From Porphyra umbilicalis (taxonomy: Eukaryota > Rhodophyta > Bangiophyceae > Bangiales > Bangiaceae): a stretch of 64,000 nucleotides of DNA. Of the stretch, positions 10,487 to 21,915 are shown one piece after another; the first letter of the stretch is position 1, and the number at the start of each line of letters is the position of its first letter. Location: contig KV919058.1 in assembly GCA_002049455.2 (NCBI GenBank), forward strand, positions 33,371 to 97,370, given 5' to 3'. The notes below the pieces were generated by a model that was not told the DNA's origin, searched no databases, and worked only from the letters and a program-made list of their open reading frames with translations. Position numbers and translations under genes: made by a program.

Positions 10487-11288
10487 TGGTGCGTGTCCCA
10501 AAAATGAGACATGCGCGTTTTCTGAAGGACTGACACATCACTGCACGGGGGCAGGCGGCGTGGGGTACGAGAAAATTCTCGACTGGCCTCCACGGAAAGA
10601 GCCTCTCCCGACGCGTGCTTGGCTGACAAATCCTTAATACCCGCCAGTGGGCCCTGTTCTGTGGACCTCTCAGATAGCCCCGATCTTGGAGCCAGTCTTT
10701 TTCAGGTTCTTGGGGTTAAAGGTTTGCAACGCCAAAGCTCATGTGCTAACTGGAGCTTCGATGAGGGGTGTCCCAAATCGTGTTTTCCTCACAGGGGGCT
10801 ACATGGGGGCCTTTTTCACGTTTTTATTGGTAAGGTGGTGCCCTTTTCTTCGTGCACAAATTGTCAGCACATGCCTGCTCTAGTATTGCTGTCTTCCCAA
10901 TTTTGGCCGATGTGGTCAAAGTCAAGAAGGGGTCTGGGTCAACTGCCCATTGGTCAATCAACTTTATCCGGCTGAGTGGATGGCTGAGACGCTGTTTCAC
11001 ACTGTTGATCTCCCCTCTTGACATCGACGGGATCGGCCAAAATTGGGAAGACAGCAATATCTGTGCATTTGATTGGGCCGCGTGACTGTCACCTGTCGAA
11101 GTTACAATGAATGACACTTTCCCCTATGACACGTCAGGATGTGCCACCTCTGCTAACACTGTCAGGGGCTGATCTGGAAGCACAGTGGGACCGAGTGGGT
11201 CACATTACATTATCGGACCGTTGCATAAGGCCAGTGGGCCGAGAAAAAAAGAAAAAACCGCGATGTCTCATTTTTGGGACACGCACCA
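10487..11288. mobile_element. MITE family M628, copy 2 (628 bp plus nested insert)
   Basis: It has the same termini as copies 1 and 3. TA lies at 10485-10486 (shared with the right end of L) and 11289-11290. The length is 802 bp; subtracting the nested N172 element and one TA leaves exactly 628 bp. Confidence 0.93.
10886..11057. mobile_element. MITE N172 nested inside M628 copy 2
   Basis: A 172-bp insert with inverted ends TTGCTGTCTTCCCAATTTTG is flanked by TA (10884-10885 and 11058-11059). The empty site reads TAGTATCTGTGC in copy 1 and TAGTATCCGTGC in copy 3, proving a TA duplication on insertion. The termini resemble those of family L, suggesting a shared transposase type. Confidence 0.93.
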
Positions 11289-11447
11289 TACGGTTTCTAT
11301 TCCACATATATTTAACCAATGAGCTACTTTCAGGGATTGTCACGGCCGCTTGGTGCCTTCTCGTGCACCCTTGTTCGAGGGTAACTCCCAGTTTTATCTC
11401 GACCTCATATATAACTGGAGCGTATGTAGACGGATATTGACTGAAAT

Positions 11448-12158
11448 TCCAGGCACGTGCGTGCAATACCCTGACCTTCAGGGCGGTGGCGCGCTCGGCG
11501 ACGCATTGACACCGGGCACGCCGGCCGGCTCTATGGCCGCGAGCGCGCACGGGGGCACGTACAGCCACGTTGCCGTGGTGGGGGGGGCGTCGGGCGGGGA
11601 AAGAGGTGCCGCCTCCGCCACCGCAGCGGCGGCGGCCCGCCGGCGTCGCGCGGCGCCCACGGGCGAGGCCGTCACTCCGCCGCGCAGCACACCTGCGCAC
11701 GGCGGGCAGGGCGGCCGACACGGCGCACGGGCGGGCGGGTGGGACTGATCGCCGCGCGACGAGGCGCCTGTAACCGCGCCGCTTGATGGCGTCAGCAACC
11801 GCCGACGCGCCGCCGCAACAGAAGACGGCGCGCAGGCACGATCACCCGCGGGCCATCGTGGGCGCGTCAAGCCCCGGAAGTCGCTGCGCGCGGTCACCGC
11901 GCGCAACTCGGGGCGGTAGAGGGGGCACGGGGGCAGGCGCCGTCCGGGCCCAGTGACCCTTGTGGCAGGACAGTCCTTCTCAGCCACGTAACTCTATTCG
12001 CTTTTAGCGTCATCGCGATCCTTCCAACACTGACACGCCCTCAGATCACTGAGGACACGAATGCAGACTGCCACCTCTGAAACGGAGAGCAAGTCCCTTG
12101 ATCTAAGTATATGTGTGCATCACTACACTTTGAGAGCACCCTGTCCTAAAGGCCAGGG
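11448..12158 (+). mobile_element. R1 repeat element, copy 2 (711 bp)
   Basis: This is a full R1 copy from TCCAGGCACGTG to GGCCAGGG, with AAT immediately on both sides (11445-11447 and 12159-12161). It sits directly against the right end of K copy 1. Compared with copy 1 it carries an extra GGGGGCACGGGGGCAGGCGC block near 11922. Confidence 0.82.
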
Positions 12159-12179
12159 AATGTATTACTAGCATTGATA

Positions 12180-12807
12180 TGGTGCGTGTCCCAAAAATGA
12201 GACATGCGCGTTTTCTGAAGAACTGACACATCACTGCACGGGGGCAGGTGGGGTGGGGTACGAGAAAATTCTCGACTGGCCTCCATGGAAAGAGCCTCTC
12301 CCGACGCGTTCTTGGCTGACAACTCCTTAGTACCCGCCTGTGGGCCCTGTTCTGTGGACCTCTCAGATAGCCCCGATCTTGGAGCCAGTCTTTTTCAGGT
12401 TCTTGGGGTTACAGGTTTGCAACGCCAAAGCTCATGTGCTAACTGGAGCTTCTATGAGGGGTGTCCCAAATCGTGTTTTCTTCACAGGGGGCTACATGGG
12501 GGTCTTTTTCACGTTTTTATTGGTAAGGTCGTGCCCTTTTCTTCGTGCATGAACTGTCAACACATGCCTGCTCTAGTATCCGTGCATCTGATTGGGGCGC
12601 GTGATCGTCACCTGTCGAAGCTGCAATGAATGACACTTTCCCCCATGACACGTCAGGAGGTGCCGCCTCTGCTATCACTGTCAGGGGCCGTTCTGGAAGC
12701 ACAGTGGGACCGAGTGGGTCACATTACATTATCGGACCGTTGCAGAAGGCCAGTGGGCCGAGAAAAAAAGAAAAAACCGCGATGTCTCATTTTTGGGACA
12801 CGCACCA
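12180..12807. mobile_element. MITE family M628, copy 3 (628 bp)
   Basis: TA lies at 12178-12179 and 12808-12809, and the termini are identical to the other copies. The exact length match with copies 1 and 2 and scattered point differences indicate separate insertions of one source element. Confidence 0.93.
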
Positions 12808-12809
12808 TA

Positions 12810-14455
12810 GGGATCCATCAAAGCCGGATCAAAGCGAACTGGAATATCTAAGTGGACCGGAAGATTAAACGCAGTCGCAGCTTCCTTGACCAATGAGAGC
12901 CTCTGATTTCACCGGCAGGCACACTCGTTTTCAGCCCCACTGCGGGGGAGACCTGACCATCCAGGCGCACGTCAGGGTACGAAGAAAGGCACTCCCCCCT
13001 GCCCCCCCCTGTTGCCGCCCCCCGGGCCACCCGCCCCCCTCCGCCACCCGCACCTCCCCGCCGCCCGCCCCCCCCGCCGCCTGCCCCCCCCGTTGCCGCC
13101 TGCAACCCGCGGCGCTGCTTCCCCCCCCCGCCACCCGGTGCGCCACAGACGTGCATTGCCGCTGGTCATCGCCGGCGGCGGCGCCACCCCCCCCACCGCA
13201 ACCGCAGACGCGGCTGCGGCGGCGGGGGCACCCCCCCCGCCGCCCTCCCCGGCGCTGCCGCCACACCCCCCGCCGCGGCCGGCGGCCCACCACGGGCGGG
13301 CGTGGCGGCTGGCAGGCGCACCCCCCGCCGCCCCCGCCGCCCCCGCCGCAGGCTATGACTGTGCGGCACCGCCCGGCTCGTCGGCGGACCGGTTGCACAC
13401 GACACGCCGGGACTGCTAACGCCCGGCCGTCCGCCGCCCGACGCGTTTAATGCCGTGCCCCGCGCCGCCTCCGCCGCCGTGTGGCCGTGCCGGTGGCAGT
13501 CACGGTGGAAGTAACGCCGCCGGCAACAGCGGCGGCACCGCCGCTGATGCCACGCCACTCGAGCTGTAGGGAAGTGGGGGGGGGATGGAGGGGCAGAGGC
13601 GTAGGGGGTGCGCATGGCACCGCCGCCACAGACGGCGACGCGGCGCCCGACGGCGAGCGGCCGCCGCGCGCCGCGCCACTAGACGACGCGCACGGCGCCA
13701 CCGCCGCGCACGTTTCCGCAGATGCGGCGCGCGTGTCCGACCCTTCCCCCCCCCGTGGCGCGGCCGTGGCCGCCCAGCGACACACGGGGGGGACACGCTG
13801 CGCGCTGCGTCGGCGACGGCGTCAGCGGCACACCCCGCCACGCCGTCACCGGCCAGTGGCCACCTACCGGTGGCCGTGGCGGCGGTGGCGCCCGCCCCCG
13901 GCGGCCGGTCGCCCGCGCCTTCGCCCGCGCGCCTGAGCCAGCCGACGCGCCGCCACCACGGCCAGACGCGCCGCCGCCGACAGCGAGCGAGCGCCACGCG
14001 TCCGACGCTGCCACCAGCGACGGCGGCGCGTGTGGCCGACGGTGGCCGCATCGCCGCCACCCACCCCGACCGGCGGCGGTCGCAGCGGCGGCCACGGCCG
14101 GCCGTGGTACGCGTGTGCGAGCCGACCGCGCGGGCGACGCCGGTGGTCACACCCCCGCGCGGCACGGAGGCACGGGCAGGGCACAACCACACGGCGGGGG
14201 CCGCCTGCACAGCTTCTCTCACTACTCCGAGGCGGTGCCTGCCCATGCACCGCCGCCGCAGCATGCCAGGCGCGCCACGCCTATCGCCGAGTGGTCGTGT
14301 CCGGACAGCGCGCGACGCACACCGCCGGCCATTCGCTTGGGAGCAAACGAACAAGTGTGACTGACCTCATGAGATTTCTACAGGGAAATTGTAAGAGGTT
14401 TCTTGAACACGTGTCAAATATACAAATACACTGAAACAACGCGGAAATCAAACTT
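12810..14455. other. GC-rich region without a supported gene
   Basis: Dense C-runs and CCG triplets keep frames open on both strands. The translations are Pro/Ala/Arg-rich without signal peptide, domain or consistent start. Nothing else was recognised. Confidence 0.5.
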
Positions 14456-14757
14456 TAGGGCTGCACGTACAGCCACGTTGCCGTGGTGGGGCGGGCGTCG
14501 GGCGGGGAAAGGGGTGCCGCCTCCGCCACCGCAGCGGCGGCGGCCCGCCGGCGTCGCGCGGCGCCCACGGGCGAGGCCGTCACTCCGCCGCGCAGCGCAC
14601 CTACGCACGGCGGGCAGGGCGGCCGACACGGCGCACGGGCGGGCGGGTGGGACTGATCGCCGCGCGACGAGGCGCCTGTAACCGCGCCGCTAGATGGCGT
14701 CAGCAACCGCCGGAAATCGTTGCGCGCAGTCACCGCGCGCAACTCGGGGCGGTATTG
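14456..14757 (+). repeat. R1 internal fragment
   Basis: It matches the middle of R1 from CGTACAGCCACGTTGCCGTG to CAACTCGGGGCGGTA. Both termini are missing and an internal block after CAGCAACCGCC is deleted. Confidence 0.8.
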
Positions 14758-16207
14758 TCCCTGACGCGATTCCGGATCAACGACGCCTAAAGTGGATCAC
14801 CAGAATCGTCGATTCCAGCTTGTTTGCCCATTGCTTTTTCTCCCCACGAACGCCGTTGCCTCGATATATAGCCGAACAGGGAATAAACATACCTGCAGGA
14901 AGCTCTAGGGAAGACGCTTCTTTTGGTGCCAGTTGCGCTCGTAGGCTCGAAAAAAAAGGGCAGTGATCGATGGGTTGAGCGCACATAGCGCTTCTCAGCG
15001 TCGAAGTGCCCGAAACATTACGGATCAAGTCGATCGATCGGGATCAAGCTCGCACCAGGTGGTGGCAGTCTGCGAGCGCGCGCGCTTTCTCGCGGCAGCG
15101 TCGGCCATAGTCTCTCAGCCGACAGGCAAAACGACAGTCCCGCCAGCCGCACCCTCCCGCTCCAACCTTCGCTCCCGCTCGGTCCTCCCCACTTGCCCAA
15201 CCTCCTCACTTGCCAAGCAGCGGCTCAACATGAAACGTGTATACGAAAAACCGCGGCCTATCCTGCCGGGAATGAGTCTCCCCCCCCGCCAGCACTGTCT
15301 CCCTCGCCGCCGCCGCTGCCTCCCTCGCCCTCACCGCCCCCCACACTGCCTGCACTCTCTTAGTCCGCACAAGATGGCTCGACGGCGGTAAAAACCAGCA
15401 TGCCGCCTCGTCGCCCGATGCCCCCCGCCCAAAACTCCGCCCCAGGTCCCACCTCATACGTCCCACCTCGTATCTACCCGCAACGCAGCACGGGGCAGCC
15501 GACACTGCAATTGTGGCTCCACCAACACCTGCAACACAGCACCGTCATCCCGCAACTGACGCCCCCCCATCGCCGCGGCCTCGCCCGCCCGTCGCCACCG
15601 CCTCGCCCCCCCGTCGCCACCGCCTCGCCTGCCCTTGCCAGACGCGTTTCCCCGCCGTCGCCGCCGCCTCGCCCCCCGTCGAAAGACGTCAAGGGGGGGC
15701 AGGGGGGAAGAAAGCGGAGGGGAGCCGCGCGAAAGGAAGGGGCGGAAGGAAGGGGAGGGGGTGTGGGCGGGGGGGCAAGAAAGCGGAGGGGAGCCACGCG
15801 GGAGGAAGGGACGGAAGGAAGGGGAGGGGGTGTGGGCGGGCGATGGCGCTTGGCGAGGAACAGCAGCAAAAACAGTCGGTGAGAAGGGCGCGGCGTCCGC
15901 GTGGTGGACCATCGATGCAGAGGACTCGATCGGACTGCTCAGAATCATGATCGCCATCAGTTATCAAGTAGCCCTTGTAATCAATCCAATTTTGAGTGAT
16001 CCATCTTCGCGTCGCTGGAGTAACAAAACGACGTCAGTGAAACACAACTTCGGCCTACAGAAAGGGCAAGAAGAACAAAGAAAAAGGCAGCACATGCCGT
16101 AGGCAAAAGAACGCTCTCCTCACGGCCTTCTCAGATCTGCCTTCAGATCTCTTTTCTGACAACATCCCACGACGCTATGCTCCATAGCGAGAAAAGTGAT
16201 CCAAACA
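14758..16207. other. Intergenic region with a tandem duplication
   Basis: No gene was recognised. Purine-rich DNA at 15690-15845 includes a two-unit tandem duplication. The remainder has short ORFs only. Confidence 0.45.
15709..15841. repeat. Two-unit tandem repeat, about 69 bp
   Basis: Units starting AAGAAAGCGGAGGGGAGCC occur at 15709 and 15778. Both end GGGAGGGGGTGTGGGCGGG. Confidence 0.8.
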
Positions 16208-16566
16208 CGCGTCAGGGACAATAGAGGGGGCACGGGGGCAGGCGCCGTCCGGGTCCAGTGACCCCTGTGGCAGGACAGTCCTTCTCAGCCACGTAACTCC
16301 ATTTGTTTTTAGCGTCATCGCTGTGAGATGGGCCTCCCGCGATTGTGAGATGGGGTCTGTAAGCCTCGGATTGATCAGGTGCTGGATCAATCCGAGGCTT
16401 ACCGGCCCCATCTCACAATCGCGACCCTTCCAACACTGACACGCCCTCAGATCCCTGAGGACACGAAAGCAGACTGCCACCTCTGAAACGGAGAGCAAGT
16501 CCCTTGATCGAAGTATATGTGTGCATCACTACACTTTGAAAGCACCCTGTCCTAAAGGCCAGGCAA
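16208..16566 (+). repeat. R1 right half carrying a hairpin insertion
   Basis: This matches the last part of R1 (GGGGGCACGGGGGCAGGCGC through GGCCAGG). Relative to the other copies, which read AGCGTCATCGCGACCCTTCC without a break, about 110 bp (16321-16430) are inserted after TCATCG. Confidence 0.82.
16321..16430. mobile_element. Foldback insertion in R1
   Basis: The insert is mostly one hairpin: GATTGTGAGATGGGG plus TAAGCCTCGGATTGATC pairs with GATCAATCCGAGGCTTA plus CCCCATCTCACAATC around an 8-base loop AGGTGCTG. Uninterrupted R1 copies give the empty site. Confidence 0.8.
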
Positions 16567-19520
16567 AACCCCATAGCCAGAGGGTTTGTGGCCCTGCTGT
16601 GCGGGTAGGGGGTTGGTGGCGGTGGTGCGCACGGCCCGCAAGGTCGGTGCGTCCACTCCGCCGACCAGTGCGCCGCGTTCCCCGCGCACCGGCGCGATTC
16701 ATTTTCGCAGCATCTGCAGCTACGCGTCATTGACGGTGCGGTAGCTGCTACTCGCAGTTCCCAGACAGCCGCACACCACTGCTGGTGCTCCCGGCGGTTT
16801 TCATGGGGGGGCGGGTCCCCCTCCACATGCGCGCACTGCCGCCACTGTGGGGGGAGGTGGCCGTGCCCGTCATTGCGCCCCGTCGCTGCTTGTGTGGTCG
16901 ACGCACGATGCACGCTTCTCTCCAGACCGGTGGGGGTGGTTTCGTCGTGCACCCGACGAACGGCATCGGACGCGGCAGGCACAGCCATGTACGAGCCACC
17001 CGTCTGGCGCGTCCCTGTGTCACCAACCCACTGTCTGCGGTGCGGCCTCCTCCACCCCGCCACGCTGTGGTCCGTGGGGTTGTCGGCACGAAACGAGGGC
17101 ACGGCAGACGCCTCGTCCGGCGACGACCCGCGGCCGCACGACCTTGCGTGCGTGCCAGGCCAGGCCCTCGATGGCAAACGACGAGAGCGTGACCGTGGCG
17201 ACGGGGGGGCACCCGACGCCCATGTGCGTTTCACTGCAGTGAGGCGCCAGCTTGCGCCTGCAAGGTGGTGGATGGTCGAGCCCGACGGTTCCCCGACGCC
17301 CGTCCAGACGGACGCTCTGACACACGACCGCGCCCGAGTGGCCGTCCACCAGCGCACGCCCGACGGGCCGGGCGATGGGGGCGACGACGGGCCGGCACGC
17401 GCCCGCCCCGCGCGACGGCGCCGCGCAGCTGCCCACCGTCGTGGCGGTGACGGCGGCGCGGCGCCCCGCCGAGCGCGTCGACGGCGGGCGCCACGGCGGC
17501 GACGAGGGCACGGCGGCGCGCGCGCCGCCGCTCCTCTGCCGCCGCTGCGCGCGTCGCAGCGGACGCTGCCGCGGCAGCCGCACGCCCTACGGGAAAAATT
17601 TGCTGGATATCCATCTTTTTTGGCCCCGGGATCCCGGAAAAAGCCGGATCCGGTGGCCTTGAAGTCCATTTCGGTCGGAAACAGAGGCCGTTCGACTGAT
17701 CCAGCGGCTCGCAGGAGCGGGCCAAACAGCAAGCATCATTCCAAGCCACCTGAGCGAGCCCCCACAATTGCAGCTGGTCAGAAAATCCAGGATCTCGGGC
17801 GGTCTGTCGCCCGACGCGCGCTGCACGTGAGGCGATCTTCCGCGCCGCAGTGTGTGGCCCAGATCGCCGGCGCTTGGGCAGCTTTCCCCCCCCCAGACGC
17901 CAATTCCTGATGTGTGCCGCCCGCCCCCCCGTCGTTTAACCAGATCGGCTGCTTCGGCGGCGTTGCAACGGATCTTGGTCGTCCCCTCCCCCCCTCGCGC
18001 ACACCTGTTGTTCCCGTCCTTGCCGTTGTCCCAGGCACGTATCCCTCCCCCCTTACTTCCTTGGAGCGTGCCCTATGTGAAGGTATGTGGACGCATGTGA
18101 GACGTCTTGCTGTGATTTTTTTTATGCCAACCTTGGAGCTGGATATGCTCGGGGGGACGGGAGGGGGGGACGGGAGAGAGGCGCGGGAGGAGTACGAGGG
18201 AGGTGGAAGAGGAGAGGGGATGGAGACAGGGGACGGGGGCATCTCTCGCTGCGCCGCGTCCGCACTATCGGCGTACAGCCGGACGCCGCCCCCGCAACCT
18301 CTCCCGTCGGATTGGCCCATTTGGACGCCGCCGTCACGACCACCCGCTTCACGACCACCCAGATCCCTCTCCGTTGGAGGGGTGAGTAAGTGGGGAGTGT
18401 CCGAATGCCGGGTTGTTTTGTTTGAACTGGCCACTGACCTGTACACGCCGCTCTGCTCTTGGCTCTGTTTCTGCACCTTATTCTGTGCTATGGTGTTTAC
18501 CGTATGTTCCTGTACTTTTTCTGTCTACATCTGTCTGCTCTTCTTGTGCCTTGCCTTTTCTTTGCAGGGGGGGGAAGCGGGCGGGGGCTCGGTGCGTTCG
18601 TGCCGCTCGCTTCACCGGCTCATGTTGATTTCCACTTGATTGATTGCACTTGACTGTAGATTCACATGGCAGCACTAATAAATACTATTCAAATCAACTA
18701 CTATAAGCAACAGTGTAAGAGGACACAGAGAACCAATCAGGTGTATGCTTACAGTGCAGTGAGGAGCGTTGTGAGCCAACCAAAGTCCCATCTGATCCAG
18801 CTTTTTTCCTGGATCCTTGACGACGGGAGGGCCCCCGCGACCGGAATACGGCGGGTCAACTTGGAGCCTACAGACGGAAATATTTCTCCTGTGAGTGTCA
18901 GATCGGCGCTTTTCAAAGTGGCTGGATATCCAGGAAAATGTTCCCGTAGGGACGGCGCGGTCGCCCCCGTCGGCGGCCGCCACCGCGCCCGTGGCGTCGG
19001 CGCTGTCGGGGCGGGGGGCGACCGCCCCGCACGCCGCGGGCGGGCGGGGTGCCGCCGACCGCGTCGACGCGCCGGCAATGGGCGTGGCGAGTGGCGGCGT
19101 CGGGCGCCGCCGCGCGTCGTCGGCTGTGCTGGGCGTTTGGGCGGCCGGCCGCTGCGCGCGGCGCGTGGCAGGGGGGGGGGCGTCGAGCGCGGTCGCGCGC
19201 CGCCGCGGCGCGCCGTGCGGGCAACGTGGGCGGGGTGCGCGCGTGCGGGATGGGGGCCCGCAGTGTACCCGCATGAGGCGGTGGGGAGGGCGGCGGGGCG
19301 GGCTGGCGCGGGCGGCGTGCCGCCCCGCACGGGTGGCTGTGGCTGCGGCGATGGCGGTGCCTGCTCTGACGGGCCCCGCCCGCTCGGGCGGGGCCGGGCG
19401 GGGGCGCGCCCAATCCAACGCGTGCCGTCCGTCGGGTCCGCCGCGCCTCTGGTTGATGGTTTCCCTCGCGTGCGCCCCGTTTGGGCCCGTCACCCCACGC
19501 GCAGCCCCCCCCCCCCCCCT
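16567..19520. other. GC-rich intergenic region
   Basis: No supported gene is seen. 16570-17580 and 18950-19500 are GC-rich with overlapping domainless ORFs. 17900-18660 is more mixed, with purine tracts (18140-18240) and pyrimidine tracts. AATAAA-like strings occur near 18680. Confidence 0.45.
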
Positions 19521-19857
19521 TTACCCCCCCCCCCCCCCCCCCCCGCCGCACCACCTCCGCCGCCGGCACGCGCCCGCCGCGGCGGGCGGCGGCGGCGACG
19601 GCGGCGGCGTCCCCCCCCCCCAAAAAGTCCATAAACACCACATTGACGGTCGCGGCGAGCGCGCGCCCGTGGCGGGCGGCCCACGGCGGAAAGGCCGCGT
19701 TCATCCCCGCCGCCGCCGCCGCCAGGGGCGGCGGCGCCCGGTTCCCACTCGCGAGCCGCCCCAGCACGTCGGCGCGGGAGGGCGTGAGCGTCCACCCAAG
19801 CACGTACAGGCTGTTGCGGTCGGACCGGGGGGCGTGGGCGCCGCCACGCCCCCCCGT

Positions 19858-19891
<34 letters not shown>

Positions 19892-20991
19892 GTGCGCCCC
19901 GCCCCCGCGGGCCCCACGGGCGCCGCCGCCCGCGCGCTGCCGCCGCGGGGGGGGGGGGGTGCCGCAGCCCGCACCGGCGGCGGCGGCGGCGACGCGCCGA
20001 CTTGGGCGGCGAGCGCGGCGAGTTTGGTGTCCCGGTCGTTGGTGTCGACCCAGGTGTCGACGCCCCAGCGGGCGGGGAGGGCGGCAATGGGGGGGACCCC
20101 AGAGATGACGTTGGGGGGGCGGTCTGCGCGGCGCCACGGCCGGGGGGTGTGACGGGGCGGCGGCAGGGGCGGCGGGGCGTCAGCCCGTGAAAGACGCAGT
20201 CAGAGGGGAAACCCGCACGCACCCGCAGCAGCAGTCCGCAGACGCGTCAGCCACTGAAGCAGGGCCAAGAGAAATCACGCGCGGACCGCACCAGCCGCCA
20301 CGCAGCTGCTGCTGCCACGGCAGCGCCGCCACCACGCTCCGCCGTCCCCATTCCCCCCACCGCCCCCCCCCCCCCCCCCCCCCCCCCGGCACGTACCTTC
20401 ATAGGCGACCCGCCGGAGCGCCGCGGCCCCCCCCGCCACACCCCCCCTCCAGCCCCCCCAGCAGCACCGCCGCCAGCTCCCCCACCTCCCCCGCACCCAG
20501 CGCCTCGAGCGTGACGCTCAACACGAGCGTCGTCGGCGCGCCGCGCGCCGCCGCCTCGGCGTGAAACGCATTCACATCCGCGAGCGCGTGCGCGAGCGGC
20601 ACGCACGCGACCATGCCGTGGAGGAGCCAAAAGGGGGCGGGGGTGCCACCCCCCGCCCCCTCCCCCCCGCCCCCCCCCCCCCCGCGCCCGCCGACGGCCA
20701 ACCCCCCCACCCCCCCACCGTGCGGCCGACGCGGAGGTCGAGGAAGCGCGCGCCGTGGCGGAGTTGCGTCAGCACGCGCCCCCCCTGCGTGCGCGTCATG
20801 GCGCCGAGCGCCGGGCCGGCGGCGGCGCGGAGGAGGGGGGGGGGACCCACCGGGTGGCCACCCGCAGCGCGGGGTGTGCCCCGCGCGCGGCCGCCGTCAT
20901 GTCAATGGCGTAGGCGCCCGAGTCGTGCGTGCCGGCAAAGAGCACGTCGTAGATGGTCGGGCGGCCGCCGAGGGGGGGGGGGCAGACGCCC

Positions 20992-21024
<33 letters not shown>

Positions 21025-21171
21025 GCCGCTGCTGTGGACGCCACCCCGACGCTGCCGCCCCGGTTGCGGGGGGCGGGGGGGCGCCGACGGCCCCACCGCC
21101 GGTCATGGTGTCCACGGTAGGACCCGCCGACGCGTGGCCCGCCGGCGCGGGGAGACGCACCCGCGGCAGCC

Positions 21172-21214
<43 letters not shown>

Positions 21215-21436
21215 ACCGCCGCCGTCGCCGCCGCCGCTGCCGCCGGCGGGCGCCCACGCCGCGGGCGCGACGGCGGCCGGCGCGCCACCCAGACGCACGA
21301 GCAGCGCGGCGAGGCCGAGCGCCGCCCCGACGGCGGCGGCGGCGCGGCGGGCGGCGCCGGGGGGGAGCCGCCCGCCGACGCGGCAGCCGCCGCGGCCGCG
21401 CCGTGCCCCCCGCCCCCCGTCGGGCGTCGCGCCCAT
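19521..21436 (-). CDS. PI-PLC X-domain (PLCXD-like) phospholipase with N-terminal membrane anchor
   Basis: The protein is recognised from X-domain motifs: the first catalytic His in LFAGTHDSGAYAID (His at 20925-20927), then LRHGARFLDLRVG, the second His in FWLLHGMVACVPLA (20618-20620), and a C-terminal exon with WGVDTWVDTNDRDTK, LYVLGWTLTP and NVVFMDFLGG. The proposed start is the ATG at 21436; residues 30-55 (AAAAVGAALGLAALLVRLG) look like a signal anchor. A 273-bp intron (20396 down to 20124, GTACGT...GCGCAG) joins VAYE and RPPNVISGV in frame. Other frame changes fall in C or G runs (near 20845, 20670 and 20435), and the stop is uncertain because the last codons run into a G-tract followed by TAA at 19523. 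PLCXD proteins are hydrolases of inositol phospholipids; activity is inferred. Low-complexity Pro and Ala stretches lie between the motifs. Confidence 0.8.
20124..20396 (-). other. Intron of the PI-PLC gene
   Basis: The donor is AAG|GTACGTG and the acceptor GCGCAG|ACC on the minus strand. Splicing gives codons for VAYE, a split Asp and RPPNVISGV, restoring a frame with clear PI-PLC C-terminal homology. The intron contains a C/G homopolymer of about 30 bases. Confidence 0.8.
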
Positions 21437-21883
21437 CGCCGCGGGGCGGGCGGGGCAGAGGGGGGGGGGAAGGGCAGGGGGGGGGGCGGGGGGGGGAAAC
21501 GTCCCCGCCAACAGCGCCGGCGGACCGTTGCGTCTGCAGCGACGCGGGGGCCCGTGGGGGGCGCCGCGGCGGCGGGCGGCGGCCCCGACTTTTTTAGGAG
21601 CTCCCGCCGCGGGCGCCGGGCGTCCCCGCTGGGCGCCCCCGCCGCCGGGTGCGGTGCCGTGACGGCCGCCGCCCGCCGGGCGGCCGCGGCCGCACGCGCC
21701 CGCGTGCCGCGGCGGTCGCGGCGGCGCGCTCGGCGGCAGCCGCCGCGCCCGCGCGCCCGCGCGCCCGGCCCCCCCCGCGCGCCGCATGCCGCGGCAGCGG
21801 CGGTGGCACCCGCCCCGCCGCGGGCGGGCGGGCGGGCGGCCGCACCGCCGTGGGAGTCGGCGGTCGACGGCGGGAGTGCCGCC

Positions 21884-21915
<32 letters not shown>

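Larger units (their letters stand above)
9890..11443. mobile_element. MITE family K, copy 1, containing four nested MITEs
   Basis: The left end is TA (9888-9889) plus CAGTCAATATCCG. The right end is its inverted repeat, ending GGATATTGACTG at 11443. Without the nested elements only about 225 bp remain. The right flank is AA rather than TA. The same termini flank 55395-56427 and, on the left side over about 36 bp including CGCTCCAGTTAT, the pogo-type element starting at 43373. That element is therefore a candidate source of mobilising transposase. Confidence 0.75.

Noticed and set aside
12893-14364. Long ORFs in the 12.9-14.4 kb GC-rich block
   Set aside because: All are low complexity, with competing frames on both strands and no start context, signal peptide or motif.
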